NCBI RefSeq assembly: GCF_030580995.1
Contig: NZ_JAUQSZ010000007.1
Coordinates: forward strand, 62,001 to 126,000
Length of the DNA: 64,000 nt
Reading direction: 5' to 3'
Origin: Sphingomonas immobilis
Lineage (GTDB): Bacteria; Pseudomonadota; Alphaproteobacteria; Sphingomonadales; Sphingomonadaceae
Shown: piece by piece, positions 8,494-18,040 of the stretch
How positions within the stretch are numbered: the stretch's first letter is position 1
How the letters are laid out: the number at the start of each line of letters is the position of its first letter
Position numbers and translations under genes: made by a program
Notes under the pieces: generated by a model
What the model was told of the DNA's origin: nothing
Seen by the model: only the letters and a program-made list of their open reading frames with translations
Databases searched by the model: none

Positions 8494-8658
8494 TCAACGG
8501 CATGTGTTCGACTTGGTCTCGCGGCGCCACGGCGCGTCGAACTGGATCGCGTTGAGGCGCGTGAAGCCGGCCATGATATCGGCGACCAGCTTATGGATCG
8601 ATCCGCTGAAGCGGCTGTGGTTGGCGGCCCAGGCCGCGCTTTCGAAATCGTCGTGCAT
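8494..8658 (-). CDS. Small conserved-type protein divergent from a GcvA-like LysR gene
   Basis: A 54-residue ORF starting MHDDFESAAWAANHSRFS and ending near NAIQFDAPWRRETK. The start at 8658 has AGGAG nine bases upstream, and the divergent spacing to the LysR gene (114 bp) fits a shared regulatory region. I cannot assign a function. The composition (acidic N-terminus, amphipathic middle, QFDAPW motif) does not look like random antisense sequence. It may be the target gene of the neighbouring regulator. Confidence 0.55.
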   Translation of the reverse strand: MHDDFESAAWAANHSRFSGSIHKLVADIMAGFTRLNAIQFDAPWRRETKSNTCR

Positions 8659-8772
8659 CGACGTGCTCCTGATGATCGGCACCAGCGCCGATGGCATGGA
8701 TATGGCGAAATCCGTTGCGCAGGACCAACAAAGCGTTGGACAGGATCGACAAGCTGGACTTATCAATCGGCC

Positions 8773-9669
8773 ATGCGCCGCATCCCGCCTCTCTCCGCCG
8801 TTCGGGTGTTCGAAGCCGCTGCTCGGCATGAGAATTTCACGGTCGCGGCGGGCGAGCTCGGCATGACGCAGGCGGCGGTCAGCTATCAGATCAAGTTGCT
8901 CGAGGAGCGGCTCGGCGTGCCGTTGTTCCGGCGCGAGAAGAAGCGCGTGCTGCTGACCGAGGCGGGCAAGCGCGCCGCGCCGCAGATATCGGGCGCGTTC
9001 GACACGCTGGAAGCGACCTTCGCAGGGCTGCGCGCGGACGACGGCGCGGTGCTGACGATCTCGACCTCGAACACTTTCGCCAACACCTGGCTGGCGTGGC
9101 GGCTGGGGTCTTTCCAGGTCGCGCATCCCGAAATGGCGGTGCGGCTGCTGACCAGCGACAAGCTCGCCGATTTCGTGACCGACGATGTCGACGTCGGCAT
9201 CCGCATCGGCTCCGGCGGGTGGCCCGATCTCGACGAGATCCGGCTGATCGCGATCGACTATACGCCGATGTGCAGCCCCGGCTTTCTCGAACGCCACGGC
9301 CCGCTGACGCCGCGCGACCTGATGCGGCTGCCGCGCATCAGCCCGCAGGAGGATTGCTGGTCGATCTGGCTGCGCGAGGCTGGCGTCGACGTGCCCGAGG
9401 AGCGATCGCAGGGTGGCGTGCGGCTCGATTCGCAGGCCAACGAAGGGCACGCGGCGATGGCGGGGCAGGGCGTGGCGATGCTGACGCCCTTCTTCTGGCG
9501 CAACGACCTCGCCGACGGGAAGCTGGTGCGGCCGTTCGAGCAGGTATCGATGTGGGGCCCGTCCTACTGGCTGGTCTACCCGAGCGCACGGCGGAGCGTG
9601 ACCAAGGTGAAGCGCTTCCGCGAATGGTTGCTGGCGGAACTGGCGCGCGACCGGCCTTCGCCGCTGTAG
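8773..9669 (+). CDS. LysR-family transcriptional regulator (GcvA-like)
   Basis: A 298-residue regulator. Residues 1-65 form the winged helix-turn-helix (LSAVRVFEAAARHENFTVAAGELGMTQAAVS, given here as the region from L7) with the PLFRREKKRVLLTEAG wing typical of GcvA-type members. The remainder is the periplasmic-binding-fold effector domain. The ATG at 8773 is preferred over the longer upstream frame because it places the HTH at the usual distance. LysR proteins often control the divergent gene, here the 54-residue ORF. It converges on the DUF885 gene with a 3-bp gap. Confidence 0.88.
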   Translation: MRRIPPLSAVRVFEAAARHENFTVAAGELGMTQAAVSYQIKLLEERLGVPLFRREKKRVLLTEAGKRAAPQISGAFDTLEATFAGLRADDGAVLTISTSNTFANTWLAWRLGSFQVAHPEMAVRLLTSDKLADFVTDDVDVGIRIGSGGWPDLDEIRLIAIDYTPMCSPGFLERHGPLTPRDLMRLPRISPQEDCWSIWLREAGVDVPEERSQGGVRLDSQANEGHAAMAGQGVAMLTPFFWRNDLADGKLVRPFEQVSMWGPSYWLVYPSARRSVTKVKRFREWLLAELARDRPSPL

Positions 9670-9672
9670 CCC

Positions 9673-11355
9673 TTAGTCCGCGGGCGGGAACGTCTCCGCT
9701 TCGATCAGCGCCGGCGGCACGATGCCCGCCGCGATGATGCGCGACCAGGCCTGTTTCAGCGCGAAGGGGCGGTTCGCGACATCGTCCTCGTGGCCGGCGC
9801 GGGCGAGCAGATGGTCGAGCTGGAGCTTGCCGACGATGTAGCTCGGGCCGTAGCCGGGCTGGCGCAGGTAGAGGAGCTGTTCGAAGCCGACCAGCTTGCT
9901 CGCCGGATCGGAGAAGTGGCGCGGCGTCCAGCGCGCGTGGAACTGGCCTGCCTGCGCGAGATCGATCTCGTTGGCCTGCACGCGCAGCGACGCGAGCCCG
10001 CGCGCGGCGCGGTTGGCGAGCATGATCCACACCAGCTCGCGGCCGTGCGGGATGTCGTCGTAGAGGCCGGCCTGCATCACGATCTCCTCGAAGGCGGTGG
10101 CGAAGCCTTCGGAGCGGTCGGCGTAGATGTTGAACAGCGGCGGCGTGTCGCGGATCGCGCTCGGATGCGGCTCGTGCTTCAGCCGTGCGAGCTCGATCCA
10201 GTGCGAGGCGTGGCTGAGCAGCGGCAGCGGATCGAGCGCGGTGACGTGCAGGAAGAAGTTGCGATCGGCGGGCGGCGTATAATCCTGCGTCTGTCCGATC
10301 ATCGCCTCGCGGAAATAGGGCTTGTCGGAGGCGAGGCCGGTGGCGACGACGAAATCGTTGAACTTGGCGGTTTTCGCCAGCGCCATCGCGCGGAACTTCG
10401 CCGGGTCGCCGATCTCGGCGATCGGCGGGAGCGCGCGGTTGCGCGTTTCCTCCAGCCGCAGCGAGGCGAGCGAACGGTCGAGCTCGCGCTGGAGCAGCAG
10501 CACCTGATCGTCCCAGCTATAGGGGTTGAGCGTGACGTGCTGGAGATACCAGTTGTAATTGTCCTTGCCGACGCCCGAGGGGCCGGTGCGCTTCGGGGCC
10601 TCGGCCTTGACCCAGTCGGCGAAGGCGTCGGTCGCGGCCTTCGCGGCGCGGATGGCGGCGTGGAGCTTCGGGCTGGCGCCTTTCATGTCGGCGGTGCGCT
10701 TGCCGCCGAGATCGTTCATCACGAGGTGGCCGGCGTCGAGCGCGGCGAGGGCGTCGCTCTGCTCGCGGAAGGCGCGGTCGCCGTAAGCCCAGAGATCGTG
10801 CGCCTGGCTGGGGGCGAGGTTGGTCCTGGCCTGTTCGAGCAGGGCGGGGATCGCGCCGATCTGGCTGGCGAGCTTGGCGTCGTCGGCGCGGCTGAGCGGC
10901 CATGTGTAGGCGAAGAGGTCGATATTGGGCTGCGCGCTGGGGCCTTCGTGCGCGGGGACGTCGCTCATGTCCTGGAAGATCGTGGCGTAGAAGCTCGGGT
11001 CGCGCGCCCAGGGCTTGAGGACGCGCTGGAAGAAGTCGAGGCCGTTCATCTCCGCCGTGACGAGGCGGTGGTCGTTGACGTCGGCTGGGCTCCAGCCCTT
11101 GGTGTCGATCGCGGCGAGGCGGGCCTTGTAGGCTGGAAGCGCGGCGGCCTGCTTCGCCATCGCGGCGGCGCTGTAGTCTGGGAGGCCGTCCTTCACCTGC
11201 GGCTGCACGAAGCGCCGCCAGTCGGTGAAGAGGGTGACGAGATCGGCGTGGGTGGAGGCGCTGACCGCCACCGCCGGGCGAGCGAGGATCGGAGCGGACG
11301 GCGCGGCAAGAGCGAGCGCCGATGCGAGCAGCGCGAATTTGGTCGAACGGATCAT
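9673..11355 (-). CDS. DUF885-family secreted protein lacking the usual HExxPGH motif
   Basis: A 560-residue protein with a Sec signal peptide (cleavage probably after ILARPA, about residue 28), so it acts in the periplasm or is lipid-free exported. The helical body and segments such as DNYNWYLQHVTLNPYSWD and RSEGFATAFEEIVMQAGLYDD match DUF885 proteins, which are related to metallocarboxypeptidases. The zinc-binding HE..PGHH region normally found before the EG..Y.E element is replaced by HASHWIELARLKHEPHPS. It may therefore be inactive or use different ligands. Transcribed alone, divergent from parC. Confidence 0.75.
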   Translation of the reverse strand: MIRSTKFALLASALALAAPSAPILARPAVAVSASTHADLVTLFTDWRRFVQPQVKDGLPDYSAAAMAKQAAALPAYKARLAAIDTKGWSPADVNDHRLVTAEMNGLDFFQRVLKPWARDPSFYATIFQDMSDVPAHEGPSAQPNIDLFAYTWPLSRADDAKLASQIGAIPALLEQARTNLAPSQAHDLWAYGDRAFREQSDALAALDAGHLVMNDLGGKRTADMKGASPKLHAAIRAAKAATDAFADWVKAEAPKRTGPSGVGKDNYNWYLQHVTLNPYSWDDQVLLLQRELDRSLASLRLEETRNRALPPIAEIGDPAKFRAMALAKTAKFNDFVVATGLASDKPYFREAMIGQTQDYTPPADRNFFLHVTALDPLPLLSHASHWIELARLKHEPHPSAIRDTPPLFNIYADRSEGFATAFEEIVMQAGLYDDIPHGRELVWIMLANRAARGLASLRVQANEIDLAQAGQFHARWTPRHFSDPASKLVGFEQLLYLRQPGYGPSYIVGKLQLDHLLARAGHEDDVANRPFALKQAWSRIIAAGIVPPALIEAETFPPAD

Positions 11356-11472
11356 GATATGTCCCCTTTAAGCTGCGAGCGTAACAGCTTCTCCCCTCTC
11401 TCGTGAAGGGACGGGCGAGTCGGGAGCACGGCTCCACTTCCCCCCGCGCCGAAAGCGCTCTAACTCCCTCGG

Positions 11473-13734
11473 ATGGCCTCGACGACTGACGACCTTCCGC
11501 CCGCAGAACCCCCGATCGGCATTCTCGATGCGCCGTTCGACAGTGCGCTGAGCGACCGGTATCTCGTCTACGCCCTTTCCACGATCACGGCGCGGTCGCT
11601 GCCCGATGTGCGCGACGGGCTGAAACCCGTGCATCGCCGCCTGCTGTGGGCGATGCGGCTGCTGCGGCTCGATCCGGCGCAGGGTTACAAGAAGAGCGCG
11701 CGCGTCGTCGGCGACGTGATCGGCAAATATCATCCGCACGGCGACCAGTCGGTCTATGACGCGATGGTGCGGCTCGCGCAGGATTTCGCCATGCGCTACC
11801 CGCTGGTCGACGGGCAGGGCAATTTCGGCAATATCGACGGCGATAACGCCGCCGCCTATCGCTATACCGAGGCGAAGCTGACGCAGGTCGCGATCGACCT
11901 GATGGACGGGCTCGACGAGGATGCGGTCGATTACCGCCCGACCTACAACGGCGAGGACCATGAGCCCGAGCTGTTCCCCGGCGCCTTCCCGAACCTGCTG
12001 GCGAACGGCGCGGCGGGCATCGCGGTCGGCATGGCGACGAGCATCCCGCCGCACAATGTCGCCGAACTCTACGACGCGGCGATCCTGCTGGTCGATCAGC
12101 CCGAGGCGGACGACGCGGCGGTGCATGCACTGGTGACGGGGCCCGATTTCCCGACCGGCGGGCTCGTCGTCGACAATCCTGCGGCGCTGGCCGAGACCTA
12201 TCGCACCGGGCGCGGCGGCTTCCGCGTGCGGGCGCGGTGGGAGGTGGAACGCGAGAAGGGCGGCGGCTGGCAGGTGATCGTCACGCAGATTCCCTATGGC
12301 GTGCAGAAGGGGAAGCTGATCGAGCAGATCGCAGCGATCATCAACGAGAAGAAGTTGCCGATCCTCGCCGATATCCGCGACGAATCGGACAGCGAGATCC
12401 GCGTCGTCATCGAGCCGCGCAGCCGCACCGTCGATCCGGTGATGCTGATGGAATCGCTCTTCAAGATGAGCGATCTCGAATCGCGTTTCAGCCTCAATCT
12501 CAACGTGTTGGACAAGACGCGCACGCCGCGCGTGATGAGCTTGCGCGAGACGTTGCTGGCCTGGGTCGAACATCAGTTCGTCATCCTGCGCCGCAAGAGC
12601 GAGCATCGCCTGAACAAGATCGCCGACCGGATCGAACTGCTCGACGGCTATCTGATCGCATATCCCAATCTCGACCGCGTGATCGAGATCATCCGCACCG
12701 AGGATGAGCCCAAGCCGGTGATGATCGCCGAATTCGGGCTGACCGACCGCCAGGCCGAGGCGATCCTCGACATGCGGCTGCGGCGGCTGCGCAAGCTGGA
12801 AGAGATGGAGATCCGCCGGGAGCGCGACGGGCTCGACAAGGAGCGTGCCGGGTTGGAGGCGTTGCTCGGCAGCGACGCGCGGCAGCGGACGCGGCTGAAG
12901 AAGGTCTTCGGCGATCTGCAGGCGCGTTACGGCCCGGAGACTGCGCTCGGCAAGCGGCGCACCACGATCGAGGAAGCGGCGCCCGCGCGCGACATTCCGC
13001 TGGAGGCGATGATCGAGCGCGAGCCCGTCACCGTGATCCTGTCGCAGCGTGGATGGGTGCGCGCGATGAAGGGGCATCTCGACGAGGCCGGGCTGGCCGC
13101 CGTCAAGTTCAAGGAAGGCGACGGCCCGCTGTTCAGCCTGACGGCGCAGACCACCGACAAAATCCTGATCGCGGCGGAAAACGGTCGGTTCTTTACGCTT
13201 CCGGCGGACAAATTGCCCGGCGGGCGCGGCTTTGGCGAGCCGGTGCGGCTGATGATCGACCTCGACGGATCGGTCGAGATCGTCGCACTGACGCGCGCCA
13301 GCATCGCCGCGAAGTTGCTGGTCGCGGCCAGCGACGGGCGCGGCTTCATCGTGCCGACCGCCGACGTGATCGCCGAGACGCGCAAGGGCAAGACGATCGT
13401 CAATCCCAAACCCGGTGCGAAGCTGCGCATCATCCATGCGGTCGATCCGGCGGCGGATTTCGTCGCGGTGATCGGTGAGAACCGGCGGATGCTGGTATTC
13501 CCGCTTTCCGAACTGCCGGAGATGGGCCGGGGGCAGGGCGTGCAGTTGCAACGCTACCGGGATGGCGGGCTTGCCGACGCGATCACCTTCGTATTCGCCA
13601 GCGGCCTGAGCTGGGCGATGGGCGGCGATTCGGGACGGACCCGCACCGAGGCCGATCTTGCGCCGTGGCGCGCGGCGCGCGGCGCGGCGGGGCGGATGCC
13701 ACCCAACGGCTTCCCCCGCGATAATCGTTTCTAA
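11473..13734 (+). CDS. parC: DNA topoisomerase IV subunit A
   Basis: A 753-residue type IIA topoisomerase subunit that breaks and rejoins DNA to decatenate daughter chromosomes, acting with ParE. The catalytic tyrosine is Y131 in [11 protein letters not shown], and the fluoroquinolone-determining region reads [15 protein letters not shown] (Q92 and D96 at the positions of E. coli S80 and E84). The C-terminal part has GyrA-type beta-pinwheel repeats but no GyrA-box, which supports ParC over GyrA. The gene stands alone, divergent from the DUF885 gene across a 117-bp gap. Confidence 0.93.
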   Translation: MASTTDDLPPAEPPIGILDAPFDSALSDRYLVYALSTITARSLPDVRDGLKPVHRRLLWAMRLLRLDPAQGYKKSARVVGDVIGKYHPHGDQSVYDAMVRLAQDFAMRYPLVDGQGNFGNIDGDNAAAYRYTEAKLTQVAIDLMDGLDEDAVDYRPTYNGEDHEPELFPGAFPNLLANGAAGIAVGMATSIPPHNVAELYDAAILLVDQPEADDAAVHALVTGPDFPTGGLVVDNPAALAETYRTGRGGFRVRARWEVEREKGGGWQVIVTQIPYGVQKGKLIEQIAAIINEKKLPILADIRDESDSEIRVVIEPRSRTVDPVMLMESLFKMSDLESRFSLNLNVLDKTRTPRVMSLRETLLAWVEHQFVILRRKSEHRLNKIADRIELLDGYLIAYPNLDRVIEIIRTEDEPKPVMIAEFGLTDRQAEAILDMRLRRLRKLEEMEIRRERDGLDKERAGLEALLGSDARQRTRLKKVFGDLQARYGPETALGKRRTTIEEAAPARDIPLEAMIEREPVTVILSQRGWVRAMKGHLDEAGLAAVKFKEGDGPLFSLTAQTTDKILIAAENGRFFTLPADKLPGGRGFGEPVRLMIDLDGSVEIVALTRASIAAKLLVAASDGRGFIVPTADVIAETRKGKTIVNPKPGAKLRIIHAVDPAADFVAVIGENRRMLVFPLSELPEMGRGQGVQLQRYRDGGLADAITFVFASGLSWAMGGDSGRTRTEADLAPWRAARGAAGRMPPNGFPRDNRF

Positions 13735-13823
13735 AGCGGCACAATTTTTCCGCCTACGCAGTGTTCCTGATCTCGCTCAAGGTTCAGCAGGCTTTAACGA
13801 CTTTGGCTTAGCGCGGATGGGAG

Positions 13824-15539
13824 ATGCCATTCGGTAAGCCTGTCGCGTCATCCGCTTTGAACCCTCTCGGCTTTGTCGAGCGGCTGGTGGGGCGTGCGCA
13901 GGCGACGGAGATCGCCGCACGGCTGATCGCGCTGCTGCCCATACCCGCGTTGGTGGTGCGATCGAAGCACGGCAAGATCGTGCTCGATGCGACCAACCCC
14001 GCCTTCGATGCGGCGGGTCTCAACGCCGGCCCGGACCGTCAGCCATTGCTCGACCTGATCGACACGCGCATCCACGATTTCGTGATCAGCGAGCGGATGA
14101 GCGAGGAATTTCCGCTCCAGCTCGGGCTGTCGGTCGATTGCCGCTATTATCAGGTCACGCTGTCGCGGCTCGCGAAGAACGAGGAGGGGCGTTGCATCGT
14201 CACGCTCGTCGACAATACCGCCGAGCTGCGCACCGAAAACAACCTCCGCCGCGAGATGATGACCGACAGCCTGACCGGGCTGCCCAATCGCGCGGGCTTC
14301 AGCGACCGGCTGGAGCAGTTGCTCGAATCGGCGCCGGACGGGTTCCGCTATGCGGTGATGATGCTCGATCTCAACCGGTTCAGCCGCGTCAATGCGTGCC
14401 TGGGGTCGATGTCGGGCGACGAATTGCTGATGACGGTGGCGCGGCGGTTGAAGGGCGTGCTGCGATCACACGACATTCTCGCGCGGATCGGCGGCGACGA
14501 ATTCGCGATCTTCCTGACGGTGGAAGACGGCCGCGACGACGTGGCGCACGTCACCAAGCGTATCCAGACCGCGCTGTCGACGCCGTTCCGGCTTTCGGAC
14601 TACGAGATTCGCGTGGCGTCCTCGATCGGTATCGCCTTTGGTGCAGTCGACGTCGACGATCCCGAGGAGCTGATCCGCCACGCGCAGTTCGCGGTGAAAC
14701 GCTCCAAGGCGAGCGGCCGGGCCGAGGCGTATCAGCCGCAGGCGTTCGATCTGGCGCGCGAGCAGTTCGGCATGGAGACCGCTTTGCGCCGCGCGATCGA
14801 TCGCGGCCAGCTTCGCCTGACCTATCAGCCGATCTACGATCTCGCTTCGGGCAAGCTCGTGTCGTTCGAGGCGCTGGCGCGCTGGCGCGACGAGAACGGG
14901 ACGGAGCATCAGCCGGGTGCGTTCATCCCGGTCGCCGAGGAATCGGGGCTGATCGTGCCGCTCGGCCGCTGGGCGATCGAGGAGGCCGTCCGTACGATGG
15001 CGGTGTGGGACGAGCAGTACGGCGGCGAGTGCGGCGTGAAGATCGCGGTCAACCTCTCGGCGATCCAGCTCCAGCGCGACAGCATCGCGCCGCTGCTGCA
15101 AGCGGCGCTGACGAAGCACAATCTGCCGGGATCGCGCTTCACGCTGGAGCTTACGGAAAGCGCGCTCGTCACCGACCCGGACCGGATCGCGGGCATCATG
15201 CACGCGCTGAAGGGGCTCGGCACGAACATCGCGATGGACGATTTCGGCACCGGCTATTCGAACCTCGCCTATCTCCAGAAGCTGCCGATCGACGTGCTGA
15301 AGATCGACCGCAGCTTCGTGACCGGGATGCTGGCCGACCGCGACAAGGTCGCGATCGTGCGCGCGATCCTCAGCCTCGCGCAGGCGCTGGGTATGGAGAC
15401 GACGGCGGAGGGCATCGAGACCAACGAGTTGGCGCAGACGCTGACGGCGCTGGGTTGCACCTATGGGCAGGGCTTCGCCTATGCCCGGCCGCTGGAGTTC
15501 GACGCGGCTTATGCGTTGCTGGAAAACCGCCGCCACTGA
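13824..15539 (+). CDS. PAS-like/GGDEF/EAL cyclic-di-GMP turnover protein
   Basis: A 571-residue cytoplasmic protein. Residues about 30-135 resemble a PAS sensor, 145-305 a diguanylate cyclase domain and 315-571 an EAL phosphodiesterase domain. GGDEF is intact (223-227), with an RxxD inhibitory site (RSHD, 214-217) five residues before it. The EAL motif (349-351) and later catalytic segments (VNLSAIQL, LELTES, MDDFGTGYSN, TAEGIET) are complete. Both activities could therefore be functional; which one dominates cannot be read from sequence. The 3' end overlaps convergent cca by 31 bp. Confidence 0.93.
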   Translation: MPFGKPVASSALNPLGFVERLVGRAQATEIAARLIALLPIPALVVRSKHGKIVLDATNPAFDAAGLNAGPDRQPLLDLIDTRIHDFVISERMSEEFPLQLGLSVDCRYYQVTLSRLAKNEEGRCIVTLVDNTAELRTENNLRREMMTDSLTGLPNRAGFSDRLEQLLESAPDGFRYAVMMLDLNRFSRVNACLGSMSGDELLMTVARRLKGVLRSHDILARIGGDEFAIFLTVEDGRDDVAHVTKRIQTALSTPFRLSDYEIRVASSIGIAFGAVDVDDPEELIRHAQFAVKRSKASGRAEAYQPQAFDLAREQFGMETALRRAIDRGQLRLTYQPIYDLASGKLVSFEALARWRDENGTEHQPGAFIPVAEESGLIVPLGRWAIEEAVRTMAVWDEQYGGECGVKIAVNLSAIQLQRDSIAPLLQAALTKHNLPGSRFTLELTESALVTDPDRIAGIMHALKGLGTNIAMDDFGTGYSNLAYLQKLPIDVLKIDRSFVTGMLADRDKVAIVRAILSLAQALGMETTAEGIETNELAQTLTALGCTYGQGFAYARPLEFDAAYALLENRRH

Positions 15540-16699
15540 TCGACCGCCGCGTCGGCGAGTTGAGTGACGCGCGGTTCGGCGGGGAAGCCTTCGGCGACCC
15601 AGGCGCTTTCGATCTCGCGCAGCAGCTTCGCCACTTCGGGGCCTTTCTTCACTCCGCGTTCGACCAACGCGCCGCCACCGAGCGGCAGGCGCGGGGCTTG
15701 CCAGCCGACGATGGCTTCCGCGTCGGCGACCGGGCGATCCGACAGCAGCAGCCGGTCGATCGCGAGATCGGTGCCGAGCGCGTAGGCCAGTGTTTGCGAC
15801 GGTTCGGCACTCGCCGGCGTCGCCGCGCTGACGAGACGGCGTCGGTCGTTCTTCGAGAGCTTCAGCCGTGCGCCGACATCGTCCGCGATTGCCGGATCGG
15901 GCGGTAGCAAGGCGGCGAGGCGGCGGATCGGGGCGGGGGCGATGCTTGCTTCGGCTTCGCGCTCGGCGAGCGTCGCGATGCGCGCGGCGTCGGCGATCTC
16001 GGGGAGGACCGGAAGGAAGATGCCCTGGTCGATCATCAGTGCCAGTGTCGGCACCGCGCCGGGCGCGACCACCAGCTTGAGCAGTTCCGCCGCGATGCGT
16101 TCGCGCGACAGTGCCATCAGATCGTTGGCGCGCGCGGCGCAGGCTGCGAGGCCCTCGGCATCCACCACCGCCCCGAAGCGGGCGTGAAAGCGGAAGAAAC
16201 GGAGGATGCGCAAATAATCCTCGGCGATGCGTTGCAGCGGATCGCCGATGAAGCGCACGCGCCGCGCGGCAAGATCGTCGCGTCCGCCGAAATAATCGAA
16301 CATCTCGCCCGTCAGCGGATCGGCGTAGAGCGCGTTGATCGTGAAATCGCGCCGCGCCGCATCCTCGCGCCAGTCGCCGGTGAAGGCGACCGTCGCGTGG
16401 CGGCCGTCGGTGGCGACATCACGGCGCAAGGTCGTCACCTCGATCGGGCCTTCGGGCAGGACGGCGGTGATCGTACCGTGGGCGAGGCCGGTCGGCACCG
16501 CCTTGATGCCCGCCGCGCGCAGGCGTTTCAGCACATCCTCTGGCGCCAGATCGGTCGCGAGATCGATGTCCGCGACGGGGATGCCCAGCACCGTATCGCG
16601 CACCGCACCGCCGACGAGGCGGACATGGCCAGCGTCCGCATCCAGCGCAGCGTAGAGCCCGGCCATGCCCACCCGCTCGGGTAGCTTCAGCCGCTCCAT
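15509..16699 (-). CDS. cca: CCA tRNA nucleotidyltransferase
   Basis: A 396-residue class-II nucleotidyltransferase that adds or repairs the 3' CCA end of tRNAs (or a poly(A) polymerase of the same family). Motifs are VRLVGGAVRDTVLG, the metal-binding DIDLATD, TVAFTGDWREDAARRDFTINA and RIAEDYLRILRFFRFHARFG. The start at 16699 (MERLKLPERV) gives a normal N-terminus and overlaps the nudL stop by 13 bp. It is last in a DUF1285-nudL-cca operon, an arrangement also known in other alphaproteobacteria. Confidence 0.92.
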   Translation of the reverse strand: MERLKLPERVGMAGLYAALDADAGHVRLVGGAVRDTVLGIPVADIDLATDLAPEDVLKRLRAAGIKAVPTGLAHGTITAVLPEGPIEVTTLRRDVATDGRHATVAFTGDWREDAARRDFTINALYADPLTGEMFDYFGGRDDLAARRVRFIGDPLQRIAEDYLRILRFFRFHARFGAVVDAEGLAACAARANDLMALSRERIAAELLKLVVAPGAVPTLALMIDQGIFLPVLPEIADAARIATLAEREAEASIAPAPIRRLAALLPPDPAIADDVGARLKLSKNDRRRLVSAATPASAEPSQTLAYALGTDLAIDRLLLSDRPVADAEAIVGWQAPRLPLGGGALVERGVKKGPEVAKLLREIESAWVAEGFPAEPRVTQLADAAVDQWRRFSSNA

Positions 16700-17289
16700 C
16701 GCAGCCGTCGCGAGAGGTTGACGATCATCGCCGCGGTCGCGCCCCAGATGCGCTGATTGCCCCAGAGGATTTCGTAGAGGTGGCGGTTGTGGCCCTGCCA
16801 CTCGATCACGCTTTCGAGGTGATTGCCCGAATCGAGCAGGAAGCCGAGCGGCACTTCGAACACATCGGCGACTTCGCCGGCATTGGGCGTGAAGGTGAGA
16901 TCGGGCGGGACCACGCCGATCACCGGCGTGACGCGGTAGCCCGATATCGTGCGGTATTCGTCCGCCGCGCCGACCACGGTGACGGCGCTGCGAGGGAGAG
17001 CGATCTCTTCCTCCGCCTCGCGCAGGGCAGCAGCCACGACATCGGCATCGCCCGGATCCATGCGGCCGCCGGGGAAGGCGACCTGACCGGCATGGTTGCG
17101 CATCGTATCGTTGCGGCGCGTCAGGATCACGCCGGGGTCGGCACGGTCGGTGACGGGGACGAGCACGCCCGCCTGCCGGAAATCGCCGTCGAACACGAGG
17201 TCACCGTCGATATGGTCGCCGGTCAGCAGGACGGTGTCGGTCGCATGCCCCGTCTCAAGCGCGCGGCGCAACCGCTCGACCAGGCTCAT
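16687..17289 (-). CDS. NUDIX hydrolase, coenzyme A pyrophosphatase type
   Basis: A 200-residue NUDIX enzyme. The UPF0035/NudL signature MRNHAGQVAFPGGRMDPGD is followed by the NUDIX helix REAEEEI, so a CoA/acyl-CoA diphosphatase role is likely. It hydrolyses the pyrophosphate of CoA to phosphopantetheine and 3',5'-ADP. It starts in an ATGA overlap with the DUF1285 gene and ends overlapping cca. Confidence 0.9.
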   Translation of the reverse strand: MSLVERLRRALETGHATDTVLLTGDHIDGDLVFDGDFRQAGVLVPVTDRADPGVILTRRNDTMRNHAGQVAFPGGRMDPGDADVVAAALREAEEEIALPRSAVTVVGAADEYRTISGYRVTPVIGVVPPDLTFTPNAGEVADVFEVPLGFLLDSGNHLESVIEWQGHNRHLYEILWGNQRIWGATAAMIVNLSRRLRWSG

Positions 17290-17852
17290 TCAGCGGGCTC
17301 CAGCGCGAAGAAGGCCGCGTTGCTCCACACGCCGGCGGGCTCCGCGCCGTCCTCGATCGCGATGTTGGCGATGTCGTAATAGACGCTGCGCGCGACCAGG
17401 GCCTCCATCCCGCCGCGCACGAGCAGATAGGGGCGGGGGCCGTCCTCGCCGTTTTCGAAGCGCAGGGGATGTTCGGGGCCGGCGGTGACGAGGTCGCCGG
17501 TGTTGAGGCGGAAGGCGAGGCTGCGGGCCTCGCCCACGCCCTCGGACTTCATCTCGACCGCCACGAAGGGGGCATCCTCGACCGCGATGTCGAGCTTCTC
17601 GACGGGGGTGACGAGAACATAGCCGCCATCGGGCTCGCGCCGGAGAATCGTCGAGAACAGCCGCACCATCGCTTCGCGCCCGATCGGCGAGCCCTGGTGA
17701 TACCAGGTGCCGTCGCGCGCGATGCGCATCTCGCTGTCGCCGCAATGCGTGGGATTCCAGCGTTCGATCGGCGGCAGTTTCTGCTCTTCGGCGAGGCGCG
17801 CGATTTCGGCGAGCGACAGCGCGGAGAGATCGGGCATCGGGTCCATCGGCAT
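17286..17852 (-). CDS. DUF1285 domain protein
   Basis: A 188-residue protein. The segment PPIERWNPTHCGDSEMRIARDGTW, taken as the region around residues 27-50, and the following YHQGSPIGREAMVRLFS match DUF1285, a small cytoplasmic beta-rich family without a settled role. It heads the nudL-cca operon. The start is uncertain: ATGs at 17852, 17843 and 17837 are all in frame and none has a clear Shine-Dalgarno. Confidence 0.85.
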   Translation of the reverse strand: MPMDPMPDLSALSLAEIARLAEEQKLPPIERWNPTHCGDSEMRIARDGTWYHQGSPIGREAMVRLFSTILRREPDGGYVLVTPVEKLDIAVEDAPFVAVEMKSEGVGEARSLAFRLNTGDLVTAGPEHPLRFENGEDGPRPYLLVRGGMEALVARSVYYDIANIAIEDGAEPAGVWSNAAFFALEPAE

Positions 17853-17892
17853 GAGGAGGCGGTAGGACAGGGGCGCGCTGACGTAAAGAGAA

Positions 17893-18003
17893 GGGGTTCA
17901 CGCGAAGGCGCGGAGTTTCGTTCGCGCAGGGGGCGCAGAGAACGCAGAGAGAAAACGCGCGGGGAGCGCGCTCATCTCATAACGACGTTGGAAAGGTCTC
18001 CAG
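17893..18003. repeat. Dispersed intergenic repeat (GGTTCACGCG..GGCGCGGAG family), copy 1
   Basis: The stretch begins GGGGTTCACGCGAAGGCGCG and ends AACGACGTTGGAAAGGTCTC. Both ends recur, in reverse orientation, in the cysI-DUF2849 interval (31250-31424), including CGACGTT.GAAAGGTCTCC. The interior is purine-rich, with CGCAGAG iterations. No ORF is supported in it. It occupies most of the 188-bp gap upstream of the DUF1285 gene. Confidence 0.7.
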
Positions 18004-18040
18004 GTCGCGCGGCTGGGCGCGACACCCCGAGGCAATCACT

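Noticed and set aside
11368-13551. 727-codon open frame antisense to parC
   Set aside because: High-GC codon bias keeps the opposite frame open; its product is rich in Arg, His, Gln and Asp and shows no domain, while parC is complete on the plus strand.
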